Below the pieces are notes generated by a model. The model made no database searches. It was not told where the DNA came from and saw only the letters and a program-made list of their open reading frames with translations. The position numbers and the translations under genes were made by a program. DNA of 58,175 nt from Brevundimonas subvibrioides (GTDB taxonomy: Bacteria > Pseudomonadota > Alphaproteobacteria > Caulobacterales > Caulobacteraceae): the NCBI GenBank assembly GCA_002280475.1, contig NCEB01000011.1:1-58175 (forward strand), written 5' to 3'. Below are positions 26,365-35,983 of the stretch, one piece after another. How positions within the stretch are numbered: the first letter of the stretch is position 1; every line of letters starts with the position of its first letter.

Positions 26365-27699
26365 ATGCGTCCGCCCCCGCCCTCGCCTCGCGGCTCGTCA
26401 CCGTCCCGCGGCCTGTCCGTGCCGACCGGCCGCCTGTCGCGGCTGGCGCGGTTCGGCGGGATGGCGACGGGCATCGCGGGCAATGTGCTGGCCGAGGGCG
26501 CGGCGCAGATGGCGCGGGGCGGCCGGCCCAGAGTCAGCGACCTGTTGTTGACTCCCGCCAACGCGCTTCGGGTCACCGAGGAGCTCGCCCAGCTGCGTGG
26601 GGCGGCGATGAAGGTCGGGCAGCTGATGTCGATGGACGCGGGCGAACTGCTGCCGCCCGAGCTGTCGGACATCCTGGCGCGGCTGCGGTCCGACGCCCGG
26701 CCCATGCCGCCGGTCCAGCTGACGGCGGCGCTGAACCGCCGCTGGGGCCGCGACTGGCCGGAGCGGTTCGCGCGGTTCGACATGGAGCCCGTCGCCGCCG
26801 CCTCGATCGGCCAGGTCCACCGCGCCCTGACCCGCGAGGGCCGCGATCTGGCGATCAAGGTCCAGTACCCCGGCGTCCGACGCAGCATCGACAGCGACGT
26901 CGACAATGTCGCCACCCTCATGCGCGTCTCGGGCATCCTGCCGCGCGAGATCGATCTGGCCCCCCTGTTGGTCGAGGCCAAGCGACAGCTGCACGAGGAG
27001 GCCGACTATGCGCGCGAGGCTCAGCACCTGGCGCGCTTCGGCGCGCTGCTGGCGGGCGATCCGGACCACGTCGTGCCCGGCCTGTGCGCGGAACTGACCC
27101 GCCCCGACGTCCTGGCCATGGACTATGTCGAGGGCGGACCGGTCGAAGCCATGACGACGGCGTCGCAGGCCGAGCGCGACAGGATCGCCACCCTGATGAT
27201 CCGGCTGTTGCTGCGCGAGCTGTTCGAATTCGGCCTGATGCAGACCGATCCCAACTTCGCCAACTACCGGGTCGACGTCTCCGGGCGGCTGGTGCTGCTG
27301 GACTTCGGGGCGACGCGGGCGATCCCGCCGGAGCTGGCCGAGGGTTATCGCGGGTTGATGCGTGCGGCGCTCGCCGACGACCGACAGGCGGCGATCGCGG
27401 CGGCGCGGGCCATCGGCTTCTTCGATGACCGGGCCATGGCCCGCGACGCCGAGCTGGAGGCCATGTTCGACCTGGCCCTGGCGCCGTTCCGCGGCGAGGG
27501 TCCCTTCGACTTCAGCGACACCTCGGTGACGGCGAAGCTGCGCGACCGGGGCATGGTCTTCGCCCAGGACCGCAGTGTCTGGCATGTGCCGCCGGTCGAC
27601 ACCCTGTTCGTGCAGAGAAAGCTGGGCGGGGTCTATCTGCTGGCCAGCCGCCTGAGAGCCAAGGTCGAGGTGCGGACGCTGCTGGAGCCCTGGCTCTAG
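26365..27699 (+). CDS. ABC1/UbiB-family atypical kinase
   Basis: A 444-residue protein of the UbiB/ADCK family. The invariant KxGQ motif is in AAMKVGQLMSMD, the A-rich loop appears as VAAASIGQVHRA, the ATP lysine in LAIKVQYPG, the catalytic region as QTDPNFANYRVD and the metal motif as DFGATR. Bacterial relatives support ubiquinone synthesis or lipid homeostasis. There is no C-terminal membrane anchor as in UbiB proper, so it is closer to soluble AarF paralogues. The ATG at 26365 is the first reasonable in-frame start after the desaturase. Confidence 0.85.
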   Translation: MRPPPPSPRGSSPSRGLSVPTGRLSRLARFGGMATGIAGNVLAEGAAQMARGGRPRVSDLLLTPANALRVTEELAQLRGAAMKVGQLMSMDAGELLPPELSDILARLRSDARPMPPVQLTAALNRRWGRDWPERFARFDMEPVAAASIGQVHRALTREGRDLAIKVQYPGVRRSIDSDVDNVATLMRVSGILPREIDLAPLLVEAKRQLHEEADYAREAQHLARFGALLAGDPDHVVPGLCAELTRPDVLAMDYVEGGPVEAMTTASQAERDRIATLMIRLLLRELFEFGLMQTDPNFANYRVDVSGRLVLLDFGATRAIPPELAEGYRGLMRAALADDRQAAIAAARAIGFFDDRAMARDAELEAMFDLALAPFRGEGPFDFSDTSVTAKLRDRGMVFAQDRSVWHVPPVDTLFVQRKLGGVYLLASRLRAKVEVRTLLEPWL

Positions 27700-27736
27700 G
27701 CATTCGTTCGCAGAGTTGATCTGTTCCTCACTTTTC

Positions 27737-27862
27737 CGCTCATCCCCGCGAAAGCGGGGACCCAGTGTTTAGGTGAGGCACGACGTCCGGGATGACGATC
27801 AGCGTTGGATGGCAACGGTCATCGCCCAAAGAACTGGGTCCCCGCTTTCGCGGGGATGAGCG
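27737..27862. repeat. family C composite palindrome, copy 1
   Basis: A left arm CGCTCATCCCCGCGAAAGCG... of 30 bases and its perfect reverse complement at 27833-27862 enclose 66 bases. Each arm is a hairpin (CCCCGC-GAAA-GCGGGG). Two further copies are at 33433 and, inside imuB, at 40041. The gap between genes here is otherwise empty. Confidence 0.9.
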
Positions 27863-27934
27863 GAAAAAATCAGTGAGCCAAAGGAGGCCACGGTTCCTCT
27901 AGCCGTCCGGGACGACGGGGCTCATACCCCAGAC

Positions 27935-28585
27935 GTGCCCATCCCCGATGCGACCGCCTTCATCCGCGCCAACACCCGGCCGCAGACCGTGCCTCATGCG
28001 CCGGAGATCACCCTGTGGCTGGCCGATGAGGTCACGCCGATCTGGCGGCTGACGGAGGAGGAGCTGGAGGCACTGGGTCTGCCGCCGCCGTTCTGGGCCT
28101 TCGCATGGGCGGGCGGACAGGCGCTGGCCCGCTGGCTTCTGGACCATCCGGCCGAGGTGGCGGGCAAGCGCGTGCTGGACTTCGCGGCGGGGTCGGGCCT
28201 CGTTGGCATCGCGGCGATGAAGGCGGGCGCGACGAGCGTCCTGTGCGCCGACATCGACCCGTTCTGCGCCGCCGCCGTCGCCTTGAACGCCGAGGCGAAT
28301 GGGGTGGAGATCGCCTTCACCGACGCCGACCTGCTGGTCGCCCCACCGCCGGATGTGGACGTCATCTGCGCCGGGGACGTCTGCTACGAACAGCCGATGG
28401 CGGGGCGGGTGCTCGACTGGCTGGGGCGGGCGGGGGCCAACGGCACAAGGGTGTTGATCGGAGACCCGCACCGGACCTATTTCCCCCGCGAGGGCCTGAC
28501 CTTCCTGGCCGAATACCGGGTGCCCACCACTCGCGAGCTGGAGGATTTCGAGATCAAGCGCACCTCGGTCTGGGCCCTGCCCTGA
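27935..28585 (+). CDS. class I SAM-dependent methyltransferase
   Basis: A 216-residue methyltransferase with GTG start at 27935. Motif I is DFAAGSGLVGIAA near residue 82 and the acidic motif II LCADIDPF follows. The N-terminal RANTRPQTVPHAPEITLWLADE and GLPPPFWAFAWAGGQALARWLL place it with the ETFB-lysine or ribosomal-L11-type methyltransferase relatives (METTL20-like), so a protein lysine in the electron-transfer flavoprotein is a possible target. No ETF genes are in the window. Confidence 0.82.
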   Translation: MPIPDATAFIRANTRPQTVPHAPEITLWLADEVTPIWRLTEEELEALGLPPPFWAFAWAGGQALARWLLDHPAEVAGKRVLDFAAGSGLVGIAAMKAGATSVLCADIDPFCAAAVALNAEANGVEIAFTDADLLVAPPPDVDVICAGDVCYEQPMAGRVLDWLGRAGANGTRVLIGDPHRTYFPREGLTFLAEYRVPTTRELEDFEIKRTSVWALP

Positions 28586-28652
28586 ACCCGCTCGCGCAGG
28601 CGTGAGAAAGGCACCGCTTGGCCCGCCGCCGCCTTGCGCCCATGTTTCGTCC

Positions 28653-29000
28653 ATGCGCGTCGCCCTCGCCCTGATCGCTCTCGCAGTCGCCAGTCCGGTG
28701 ACGGCCCAGACCTGGCTGGGGCCGGGGGTCTCCCCCGGTGAGGTGCAACGCTACCGCATCGAACAGCAACGCCTGCGCTCGGCCGAACAGGCCGCCTTCG
28801 CCCGCCAGCAGACGCTGAACAGCCGCCTGACCCGGCTGGAAGTCGAGGCCGCCCGCCAGCCCGAGCCCTACATCCCCCATGTCCAGCCCCTGCCGCGGAC
28901 ATCCGGCGCCCCCTCCGTCGCCGGGGCCACCCAGCGGCGCGAGGCGGTGTCGAGCGGCGTAGGACAGATCGACGACTGGCTGGATCGCCAACCCCGCTAA
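28653..29000 (+). CDS. periplasmic hypothetical protein with coiled coil
   Basis: A 115-residue protein with a clear signal peptide (MRVALALIALAVASPVTAQ, cleavage after TAQ or VTA). Residues about 35-70 (RYRIEQQRLRSAEQAAFARQ...) form a polar helix likely to coil. The rest is Pro-rich. No known domain. It sits alone between the methyltransferase and metallopeptidase genes. Confidence 0.7.
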   Translation: MRVALALIALAVASPVTAQTWLGPGVSPGEVQRYRIEQQRLRSAEQAAFARQQTLNSRLTRLEVEAARQPEPYIPHVQPLPRTSGAPSVAGATQRREAVSSGVGQIDDWLDRQPR

Positions 29001-29063
29001 GCATCCCTTTCCCCAGACCCGCGTTCCGGCTTAGCTTGGGATCAGAGGGCGAGGGAGAACGGC

Positions 29064-29915
29064 ATGCGCTGGCAGGGTGGACGCAGGGGCGGCGGGGTCG
29101 AGGACCGACGCGGCATGGGCGGTGGCGCGGTCGCGGGCGGCGGCATCGGCGTCGCGGTTCTGGCCATCATCGGCTATGTCTTCTTCGGCATCGACCCGAC
29201 CACCACGACCCAGGTCGCCAGCCAGTTCGGCGCGGCCGGGGCTTCGCAGGAAGGCCGCGAAGGCACGCCCGAGGATCAGGCCGGCCTGTTTATCGACGTC
29301 GTGGGCCGCAACATCAACGACGTCTGGGCCCAGAAGCTGGACGGCTACCAGCCGCCCGCCAACATCGTCCTGTACGAACAGGGCACCAACACCGGCTGTG
29401 GCTATGGCCAGGCGGCGTTCGGCCCCTTCTATTGCCCGGCCGATCGCCAGGTCTATCTGGACCTCAGCTTTTGGCAGGAGATGGAGACGCGGCTGGGCGC
29501 CTCCGGTGCCGACTTCGCTCGCGCCTATGTCCTGGCCCACGAGGTCGGCCATCACATCCAGACCCTGACCGGGGCCTCCGAACAGGTTCAGCAGGCGCAA
29601 CAGCGCGCCTCATCCGAGGCCGAGGGCAACCGCTATTCCGTGGCGCTGGAGCTCCAGGCCGACTGCTACGCCGGGGTCTGGGCCGCCAACGCCGCCGCCG
29701 TATCCGGAGGCGAGGTGGCGCTGGAACCGGGCGATCTGGAAGAAGGTCTGCGCACTGCCTCGGCCATCGGCGACGACGCCCTGCAACGCAACGCCGGGCG
29801 CGGCGTGAACCCCGAAAGCTTCACCCACGGCTCGTCAGCCCAGCGCATGGAATGGCTCCAGCGTGGCTATCAGTCCGGCGACCCGGCGGCGTGCGACACC
29901 TTCCGGGGTCTCTAG
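29064..29915 (+). CDS. YpfJ-family zinc metallopeptidase
   Basis: A 283-residue neutral zinc metallopeptidase of the YpfJ family. One membrane anchor at about residues 20-42 follows a Gly/Arg-rich head. The zinc site is HEVGHHIQ near residue 158, with a downstream Glu in [11 protein letters not shown]. The [19 protein letters not shown] segment and two cysteine pairs are typical. It is predicted to act in the periplasm, anchored to the inner membrane; the substrate is unknown. Confidence 0.88.
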   Translation: MRWQGGRRGGGVEDRRGMGGGAVAGGGIGVAVLAIIGYVFFGIDPTTTTQVASQFGAAGASQEGREGTPEDQAGLFIDVVGRNINDVWAQKLDGYQPPANIVLYEQGTNTGCGYGQAAFGPFYCPADRQVYLDLSFWQEMETRLGASGADFARAYVLAHEVGHHIQTLTGASEQVQQAQQRASSEAEGNRYSVALELQADCYAGVWAANAAAVSGGEVALEPGDLEEGLRTASAIGDDALQRNAGRGVNPESFTHGSSAQRMEWLQRGYQSGDPAACDTFRGL

Positions 29916-29955
29916 ACCGCTTGTTGCGGCGCACACGGCGCGGCATGGTCCGGAT

Positions 29956-31095
29956 GTGACCCCCGTTCCGACCGCCGCCTCCGCTCTGAAATCCGCCCGC
30001 CGCATCGTGGTGAAGGTGGGCTCGTCGCTGGTGGTCGAGGCCGACAGCCGGGGCGCGGCCCTGTCGTGGATGGCGTCCCTGGCCGAGGATCTGGCCGGGC
30101 TGCGCGCCGGCGGGCGTCAGGTGATCCTGGTGTCGTCCGGGGCCGTCGCGCTCGGGCGCGGGCGTCTCGGGCTGGAGAAGAACGCGCGGCTGGACGAGAA
30201 ACAGGCCGCGGCCGCCGTGGGGCAATCCCTGCTGATGCAGGCGTGGGATCAGGCCCTGTCGCCGTTGGGCATGACCCCGGCCCAGATCCTGCTGACCCGC
30301 GACGACACCGAACGCCGCCGCCGCTGGCTGAACGCGCGCGCCACGATCGAGGCCCTGATGAAGCTGGGGGCCGTGCCGGTGGTCAACGAGAACGACACCG
30401 TGGCGACCGAAGAGATCCGTTACGGCGACAACGACCGGCTGGCGGCGCGAGCGGCCCAGCTGGCGCGGGCGGACCTCTTGATCCTGCTCTCGGATGTCGA
30501 TGGTCTTTATACGGACGATCCGCGCCGCAACCCTTCTGCGGGCCACCTGCCGCTTATTGAGGCGCTGACGCCCGAGGTGCTGGCCATGGCGGGTGGGGCG
30601 AACGCCGAGGCCGACGTCGGCACCGGCGGCATGGCGACCAAGCTGGAGGCGGCGCGCATCGCTCGTTCGGCGGGATGCGCGACCCTGATCGTCTCGGGGC
30701 TGACCCATCGGCCGCTGGCGGCGGTCGGCACGGGCGCCAGGGCCACGCTGATCACCGCACCGGCGAGCCCCATGGCGGCCTACAAGTCCTGGATCGCGGG
30801 CAGTCTGGAGCCGGCCGGCAGCCTGACCGTCGATGCGGGCGCCGCCGAGGCCCTGGTCGCGGGGCGCAGCCTGCTGGCGTCGGGCGTTCGCGGCGTCGAG
30901 GGCCGGTTCGACCGGGGCGATTGCGTTCGCGTGACCGGCGAGAAGGGCCAGGCGCTGGGCGTCGGCCTCGCCGCCTATGCCGCCGAGGAGATGGAGCGCA
31001 TCCGGGGTCGACACTCCGGAGAGATCGAGGCCATCGTGGGCTACAAGGGCCCGGGCGTGGCCATCCACCGCGACGACCTGGTGCTGAACCGATGA
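29956..31095 (+). CDS. proB: glutamate 5-kinase
   Basis: A 379-residue enzyme, first step of proline synthesis, phosphorylating glutamate. VVKVGSSLV is the ATP/acid site, [15 protein letters not shown] and [21 protein letters not shown] the kinase core, [12 protein letters not shown] the Gly-rich loop and the last ~80 residues a PUA domain. The start is GTG at 29956, 40 bases after the metallopeptidase stop. The gene overlaps proA by four bases (ATGA). PUA-containing ProB is normally inhibited by proline. Confidence 0.95.
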   Translation: MTPVPTAASALKSARRIVVKVGSSLVVEADSRGAALSWMASLAEDLAGLRAGGRQVILVSSGAVALGRGRLGLEKNARLDEKQAAAAVGQSLLMQAWDQALSPLGMTPAQILLTRDDTERRRRWLNARATIEALMKLGAVPVVNENDTVATEEIRYGDNDRLAARAAQLARADLLILLSDVDGLYTDDPRRNPSAGHLPLIEALTPEVLAMAGGANAEADVGTGGMATKLEAARIARSAGCATLIVSGLTHRPLAAVGTGARATLITAPASPMAAYKSWIAGSLEPAGSLTVDAGAAEALVAGRSLLASGVRGVEGRFDRGDCVRVTGEKGQALGVGLAAYAAEEMERIRGRHSGEIEAIVGYKGPGVAIHRDDLVLNR

Positions 31096-32351
31096 CGCTT
31101 GACGCCACGATGCTGGAGATGGGCCGCCGGGCGCGGACCGGAGCCGAGGCCCTGCGCACGGCGACCGCCGCGACCCGTTCGGCGGCCCTGTCGGCCATGG
31201 CCGCGGCCCTGCGCGACCGGGCCCAGCCGATCCTCGACGCCAATGCCGCCGACGTGGACCGCGCGCGGTCGAGGGGGGTCACCGAGGCGCTGATCGACCG
31301 CCTGGCCCTGACCCCCGCCCGGATCGCCGCCATGGCCGGAGCGGTCGAGGAGGTCGCCGCCTTTCCCGACCCCCTCGGACAGGCGACGGCGAACTGGACG
31401 CGGCCCAACGGCCTGGCGTTCAGCCGGGTGCGGACGCCGCTGGGCGTGCTGGCCATCATCTATGAGAGCCGGCCGAACGTGACGGCGGACGCGGCGGCCC
31501 TGTGCATCCGCTCGGGCAATGCCGCGATCCTGAGGTCGGGCTCGGACTGTCTGGACAGCGCGCTCGCCATCCACGCCGCCGTGACGGAGGGGCTGACCGC
31601 AGCGGGCCTGCCCGGGGAGGCCGTGCAGCTGGTCGACACCCCCGACCGGGCCGCCGTCGGAGCCCTGCTGACCGGGCTGGGCGGGACGATCGACCTGCTG
31701 ATCCCGCGCGGCGGGCGCAGTCTGGTCGAGCGGGTCCAGGCCGAGGCGCGCGTGCCCGTGCTGGGCCATCTGGAGGGGATGAACCACACCTATCTGCACG
31801 CCTCCGCCGATCCCGACATGGCGGTGGCGGTGGTTCTGAACGCCAAGATGCGGCGGGTGTCGGTCTGTGGCGCGACCGAAACCCTGCTGGTCGATCGCGA
31901 GGCCGCCGGGCGCCTGCTGCCCCCGGTCGCCGAGGCTCTGATGGCGGCCGGGTGCGAACTGCGCGGCGACGCCGGGGCCCGCGCCCTGATCCCCGGCATG
32001 GGCGAGGCCGAAGAGGCCGACTGGTCCACCGAATATCTTGCGCCGATCCTGTCGGTGAAGGTCGTGGAGGGGCTGGACGAAGCGGTCGAGCATATCAACC
32101 GCTACGGCTCGGGCCACACCGAGGCGATCGTGGCCGAGGACAGTTTCGCGGCCGCCGCCTTCCAGTCGGTGGTCGACGCCTCAATCGTGCTGTGGAACGC
32201 CTCGACCCAGTTCGCCGACGGCGGAGAGTTCGGCTTCGGCGGCGAGATCGGCATCTCCACCTCGCGCCTCCACGCCCGGGGTCCGGTCGGGGCGGAGCAG
32301 CTGACCAGCTACAAATACGTCGTCACCGGGACGGGGCAGACGCGGCCGTGA
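31092..32351 (+). CDS. proA: gamma-glutamyl phosphate reductase
   Basis: A 419-residue NADPH-dependent reductase making glutamate 5-semialdehyde. [21 protein letters not shown] is the cofactor region, [10 protein letters not shown] and [14 protein letters not shown] hold the active-site cysteine, and [21 protein letters not shown] is the family C-terminal motif. ATG 31092 overlaps the proB stop, giving a proBA operon. It ends three bases before a family A repeat. Confidence 0.95.
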   Translation: MTLDATMLEMGRRARTGAEALRTATAATRSAALSAMAAALRDRAQPILDANAADVDRARSRGVTEALIDRLALTPARIAAMAGAVEEVAAFPDPLGQATANWTRPNGLAFSRVRTPLGVLAIIYESRPNVTADAAALCIRSGNAAILRSGSDCLDSALAIHAAVTEGLTAAGLPGEAVQLVDTPDRAAVGALLTGLGGTIDLLIPRGGRSLVERVQAEARVPVLGHLEGMNHTYLHASADPDMAVAVVLNAKMRRVSVCGATETLLVDREAAGRLLPPVAEALMAAGCELRGDAGARALIPGMGEAEEADWSTEYLAPILSVKVVEGLDEAVEHINRYGSGHTEAIVAEDSFAAAAFQSVVDASIVLWNASTQFADGGEFGFGGEIGISTSRLHARGPVGAEQLTSYKYVVTGTGQTRP

Positions 32352-32353
32352 TC

Positions 32354-32477
32354 CTCCCCCGTTGGGGGAGGTGGATCCGTAGCGAAGCGGAGGAGACGGA
32401 GGGGGTGACCGCGAACGCCGTCATGCGCGGCGGGCCCCCTCCACCGCTACGCGGTCCCCCTCCCCCTACGGGGGAGG
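32354..32477. repeat. family A composite palindrome, copy 1
   Basis: CTCCCCCGTTGGGGGAG with a following GACGGAGGGGGT unit on the left is mirrored by CCCCCTCC ... CTCCCCCTACGGGGGAG on the right. A variable hairpin (CCGTAGCGAAGCGG / CCGCTACGCGG) sits in each half. The element covers the last 31 bases of the convergent aspartic-protease gene, including its stop codon. Confidence 0.85.
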
Positions 32478-33415
32478 GTTTGGACATCCGTTCCGTCCGA
32501 GATGTGCAGCCGCCCTCGTCCCAGGTCCATCAGCAGGGTGCGCCCCTCGAACGCTTCCATGCCCAGCAGCGCGCTTGGGAAGCCCGGCAACGAGACATCG
32601 GCGTATATCGGCACCTCGGCCTCGCGATACAGCCGGTCGCCGACGGTGATCGTCCGGGCCAGGACGACCTCCGCCGCGATCGCGCCACCCAGGACGATGC
32701 TGGAGGTGCGCCGGGTCGGTCTTCCGTCCAGCAGGCCCGCCCCCACCGCCGCGTCCCGGCCGAGCGCCAGAAGGGCCGACGCGCCCGTGTCGACCACCGC
32801 CTCGATCGTCGCCCCCTCGACAGTGACCTGGGTGGACAGGGCGCTGCCCTTGCGTCCGACCGGGATCGGCGAGACGTCCGAGGGCGTCGTGTGATCGGCC
32901 GCACGCAGGAACCGGAGGCGATGCTCCACCGTGTCAAGCTCCAGCACCGTCTCGCCCAGCAGGTCCTGGCCCAGAATCAGGGGCGCGGACAGGCCGTCGC
33001 GCATCGCCAGCGGCCCCAGCGACAAGATCGCCGCCCGCAGCTTCTCGACCCGCATCGCCCCGACGGTCAGATCCAGGGTCGTGCCGCGCCCCATCTGGGC
33101 CCCGCCGCCCACCCCATAGGCGATCAGCGGCAGGTCGAACGCACGGGTCAGGCCCAGCAGGTCGAACAGGCCCCGGTCGATGACGGAATACTGCGCCCCG
33201 GAGTCCACCAGGGCGCGGATGGTCTGGCCCGCCACGGTGACCAGCACGGTCGGCACGGAGGCGCGCGGCTCGTCATAGGGCAGCCAGCCGCTGGAGCCGT
33301 CGGCGGGGAAGACCACGCCCGGATCGCGCCACAGGACATTGTCCCTCAGCCACCAGGCCCCGCCGAGGCCGCCGGCGAGCAGGGCGGCGCGGGTCAGGAG
33401 ATCTCGGCGGTTCAT
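32447..33415 (-). CDS. exported retropepsin-like aspartic protease with two D-S/T-G motifs
   Basis: A 322-residue protein. The start MNRRDLLTRAALLAGGLGGAWW looks like a twin-arginine or N-terminal anchor. Two aspartic-protease half-sites are present: ALVDSGAQYS near residue 66 and AVVDTGASALL near residue 202, each followed by hydrophobic-Gly stretches (PLILGQDLLG and SALLGMEAFEG). It is thus a single chain of two retropepsin-like lobes. The last ~10 residues (Arg/Gly-rich) and the TAG stop are encoded inside a family A repeat, so the C-terminus was probably reshaped by repeat insertion. The substrate is unknown. Confidence 0.8.
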   Translation of the reverse strand: MNRRDLLTRAALLAGGLGGAWWLRDNVLWRDPGVVFPADGSSGWLPYDEPRASVPTVLVTVAGQTIRALVDSGAQYSVIDRGLFDLLGLTRAFDLPLIAYGVGGGAQMGRGTTLDLTVGAMRVEKLRAAILSLGPLAMRDGLSAPLILGQDLLGETVLELDTVEHRLRFLRAADHTTPSDVSPIPVGRKGSALSTQVTVEGATIEAVVDTGASALLALGRDAAVGAGLLDGRPTRRTSSIVLGGAIAAEVVLARTITVGDRLYREAEVPIYADVSLPGFPSALLGMEAFEGRTLLMDLGRGRLHISDGTDVQTLPRRGRGTA

Positions 33416-33432
33416 CAATGACGCATTTCTTC

Positions 33433-33560
33433 CGCTCATCCCCGCGAAAGCGGGGACCCAGACCTTAAGTGAGGCAAGACGCCCGGGATCGCCAGCGCGC
33501 CCTTCAGAGACCCATCCGCGCACCCAAAGCACTGGGTCCCCGTTCTCGCGGGGATGAGCG
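33433..33560. repeat. family C composite palindrome, copy 2
   Basis: CGCTCATCCCCGCGAAAGCG... (from 33433) is mirrored by ACTGGGTCCCCGTTCTCGCG... ending 33560 with two changes (GTTCTCG for GCTTTCG). It lies between the aspartic-protease start and the ALDH stop and fills that gap. Confidence 0.9.
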
Positions 33561-33567
33561 GAGAACT

Positions 33568-35070
33568 CTAAACCTCGAACCGCACGCCCTGCGCCAGCGG
33601 CAGGCTGGAGGAGAAATTCACCGTCTGGGTCTGGCGGCGCATATAGGATTTCCAGGCGTCGGAGCCCGACTCGCGGCCGCCGCCGGTGTCCTTCTCGCCA
33701 CCGAAGGCCCCGCCGATCTCGGCCCCGGACGGGCCGATGTTGACGTTGGCGATGCCGCAGTCCGAGCCCCAGGCCGACAGGAAGGCCTCGGCCTCGCGCA
33801 CGCTGTCGGTGAAGACGCAGCTGGAAAGGCCCTGGGGTACGGCGTTCTGCAAGGCGACCGCCTCGTCGAAGTCCTTCCAGGTCAGAACGTAGAGAATGGG
33901 CGCGAAGGTCTCGTGCAGGACCACCGGGGTCTGGGCCGGCATGCGGACGATGGCGGGGTGGACATAGGTTCCGGTATCTCCGAGCCGCCCTCCGCCGGAG
34001 ACGACCGTGCCGCCCTCCTCCACCGCCTGGGCGAGCGACCGGGCGCAGGCGTCGGCGGCCTCGTCGTCGATCAGCGGGCCGACCAGAACGCCGTCTTCGC
34101 GCGGATCGCCGATGGGCAGGGTGGCGTAGGCCTTGGCGAGCCGGGCGATCAGGGCCTCGGCGACGTCTTCATGGACCAGCAGACGGCGCAATGTCGTGCA
34201 ACGCTGCCCGCAGGTGCCGACGGCCGAAAAGGCGATGGCCCGCACGGCCATGTCGATGTCGGCCGAGGGCGTGACGATCATGGCGTTGTTGCCGCCGAGC
34301 TCGAGCAGCGACCGGCCGAGCCGCGCGGCTACGCTCTGGGCCACCGCCCGGCCCATGCGGGTCGAGCCGGTGGCGGAGACCAGGGGCACGCGCGGATCGG
34401 CGGCCAGGGCCTCGCCGACGTCACGCCCACCGATCAGGACCTGCAGCAGACCCTCGGGCGCGTCGCCGAAGCGGGCGAGGGCGCGGCGGGCGATCGTATG
34501 GGTGGCCAGCGCCGTCAGCGGCGTCTTCTCGGACGGTTTCCAGATCACCGGATCGCCGCAGACCAGCGCCAGCGCCGCGTTCCAGGCCCAGACGGCGATG
34601 GGGAAGTTGAAGGCCGAGATCACGGCGACCGGCCCCAGCGGCTGCCAGGTCTCGCGCATGTGATGGCCGGGGCGTTCCGACGGCAGGGTCAGGCCATAGA
34701 GCTGGCGCGACAGTCCGACGGCGAAGTCGCAGATGTCGATCATCTCCTGAACCTCGCCCAGGCCCTCGGAGGCGATCTTGCCGGCCTCGAGCGTGACGAG
34801 GGCGGCGAGGTCCGTCTTCGCCGCGCGCAGCTCCTCGCCCAGCAGCCGGACCAGCTCGCCGCGTCGTGGGGCGGGCACGCGCCGCCAGGCCTCGAAGGCG
34901 ATCGTGGCGGCGGAGATCGCGTGGTCGATGTCATCCGGGCTGGCCGTGCGGACGCTCGATCCCGCAGAGCCGTCGATGGGCGAGCGGGTCGGCAGGCCGT
35001 CCTCGGCGAAGGCATGGTCCGGCACGCCAAGGCGGGCGAGGATGGCACGGGCGTCTCGGGCGGCGGTCAT
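33568..35070 (-). CDS. ALDH7-type aldehyde dehydrogenase (aminoadipate-semialdehyde dehydrogenase-like)
   Basis: A 500-residue NAD(P)-dependent dehydrogenase of the antiquitin (ALDH7) group. SAFNFPIAVWAWN and WKPSEKTPL bind the cofactor, LLELGGNNAMIV holds the general-base Glu and GTCGQRCTTLRRL the catalytic Cys, the last typical of ALDH7. Relatives oxidise alpha-aminoadipate semialdehyde (piperideine-6-carboxylate) in lysine breakdown. No other lysine-catabolic gene is here. ATG 35070 is chosen because the upstream in-frame extension lies in a repeat. Confidence 0.88.
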   Translation of the reverse strand: MTAARDARAILARLGVPDHAFAEDGLPTRSPIDGSAGSSVRTASPDDIDHAISAATIAFEAWRRVPAPRRGELVRLLGEELRAAKTDLAALVTLEAGKIASEGLGEVQEMIDICDFAVGLSRQLYGLTLPSERPGHHMRETWQPLGPVAVISAFNFPIAVWAWNAALALVCGDPVIWKPSEKTPLTALATHTIARRALARFGDAPEGLLQVLIGGRDVGEALAADPRVPLVSATGSTRMGRAVAQSVAARLGRSLLELGGNNAMIVTPSADIDMAVRAIAFSAVGTCGQRCTTLRRLLVHEDVAEALIARLAKAYATLPIGDPREDGVLVGPLIDDEAADACARSLAQAVEEGGTVVSGGGRLGDTGTYVHPAIVRMPAQTPVVLHETFAPILYVLTWKDFDEAVALQNAVPQGLSSCVFTDSVREAEAFLSAWGSDCGIANVNIGPSGAEIGGAFGGEKDTGGGRESGSDAWKSYMRRQTQTVNFSSSLPLAQGVRFEV

Positions 35071-35091
35071 GGGGCGGTCTCGTTCGCGGCT

Positions 35092-35270
35092 CCCTCTCCC
35101 AGGGGGAGAGGGCTTGAGCGCCCGAGAGCCCGGCAGGGCGATCGGACTTGCGTGAAAGGGTGAAGGGTGAGGGGTTACGGTGCCAACCGGCAAGAGGGAA
35201 ACTCCTCACCCTTTCGGTTTGCGGATCGCTGCGCTCTCCGAACCTCAAACCCTCTCCCTCTGGGAGAGGG
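35092..35270. repeat. long composite palindrome (CCCTCTCCC type)
   Basis: CCCTCTCCCAGGGGGAGAGGGCTTGAG at the left (from 35092) is mirrored by CTCAAACCCTCTCCC...GGGAGAGGG at the right (to 35270), and inner GAAAGGGTGA...AGGGTGAGG is mirrored by CTCCTCACCCTTTC. The build (hairpin, variable part, hairpin, inverted copy) is the same as in families A-C with different sequence. No gene is supported between 35071 and 35329. Confidence 0.75.
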
Positions 35271-35308
35271 AAAGAGAAAGGGCCGCCACCCTCGCGGATG
35301 GCGGCCCT
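35271..35308 (-). terminator. intrinsic terminator of the Gly-rich protein gene
   Basis: AGGGCCGCCA (35279-35288) and TGGCGGCCCT (35299-35308) form ten perfect pairs with a 10-base loop. On the minus strand the stem is followed by CTTTCTCTTT, 21 bases after the stop of the gene at 35330. This is one of the clearest Rho-independent terminators in the window. Confidence 0.85.
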
Positions 35309-35329
35309 CTCGTCGTTCAGACTTCGGCC

Positions 35330-35743
35330 CTACCAGCGGTCGCGGCGGCCACCGTCGCGGCGATCCTCGCGGAGGTCCCGGCGGATGCGGTCCAGACGGT
35401 GGGCCAGGTCGTTGCGCTCCCAGCGGCTCAGGCCGTCGCGGCGATAGCGCCACTCCAGCCGCTCGTATTGATCCAGCTGATAGCGCAGGTCGCGGGCCTC
35501 GCGGCGGCTGATCGTGCCGCGCCAGGCGGCGCGGTCGATGCGCTGGGCCAGTTGGGCCTGCTCAGCGTTCAGGCCGCGGCCATGGCCACCGCCGTTCCAG
35601 CCACCGTTGTAGCCGCCGCGATGGCCACCATTGTAGCCTCCGCCGTGGCCACCATAGGACTGGGCCAGCGTCGGGGTCGCGATCGCGACCGCCGACGCCG
35701 CCAGAAGCGAAAGCAGCGCTTTCTTCGTCAGGGCGGTCGTCAT
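35330..35743 (-). CDS. exported Gly-rich/Arg-rich hypothetical protein
   Basis: A 137-residue protein with signal peptide (cleavage near TLAQ, residue 28). Residues about 29-57 are a low-complexity Gly-Tyr-Asn-His stretch built from GGYNGG-like units. The C-terminal part is an amphipathic, strongly basic helical region (RREARDLRYQLDQYERL..., RNDLAHRLDRIRRDLRED), similar in style to alphaproteobacterial periplasmic proteins of unknown function. A clear terminator follows. Function unknown. Confidence 0.75.
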   Translation of the reverse strand: MTTALTKKALLSLLAASAVAIATPTLAQSYGGHGGGYNGGHRGGYNGGWNGGGHGRGLNAEQAQLAQRIDRAAWRGTISRREARDLRYQLDQYERLEWRYRRDGLSRWERNDLAHRLDRIRRDLREDRRDGGRRDRW

Positions 35744-35983
35744 TGTCTTCTTCCTTCAGAGAGCCCGGGGATAGGGCCGACGACCGAAGAAGAACACGGT
35801 GAAGCTGACAGGCCTCTGAGGCCGCCGTTGTCCGGCGTTCAGCGAGATGAACGGCCAGGCTTCGCGACCGCGCGACGACACGCTGAACGCGTGAGCAGAT
35901 GGTTAATCCGTCTTCACCCTGTCCGCGAACCCGGTGTCAACGCGCCGACCGCAAGGATGGGGGGTCCAATCACGAGGGTCTCG
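35744..35983. other. divergent intergenic region
   Basis: This 240-base gap separates the divergent Gly-rich protein gene and the conserved hypothetical gene. It must hold promoters for both. I see a GGTTAAT near 35900 but no convincing -35/-10 pair and no gene. Confidence 0.3.

Noticed and set aside
27737..27862. CRISPR-like or attachment-site reading of the repeats
   Set aside because: Arms are inverted, not direct repeats, there is one variable middle per copy, and no cas or integrase gene is near.
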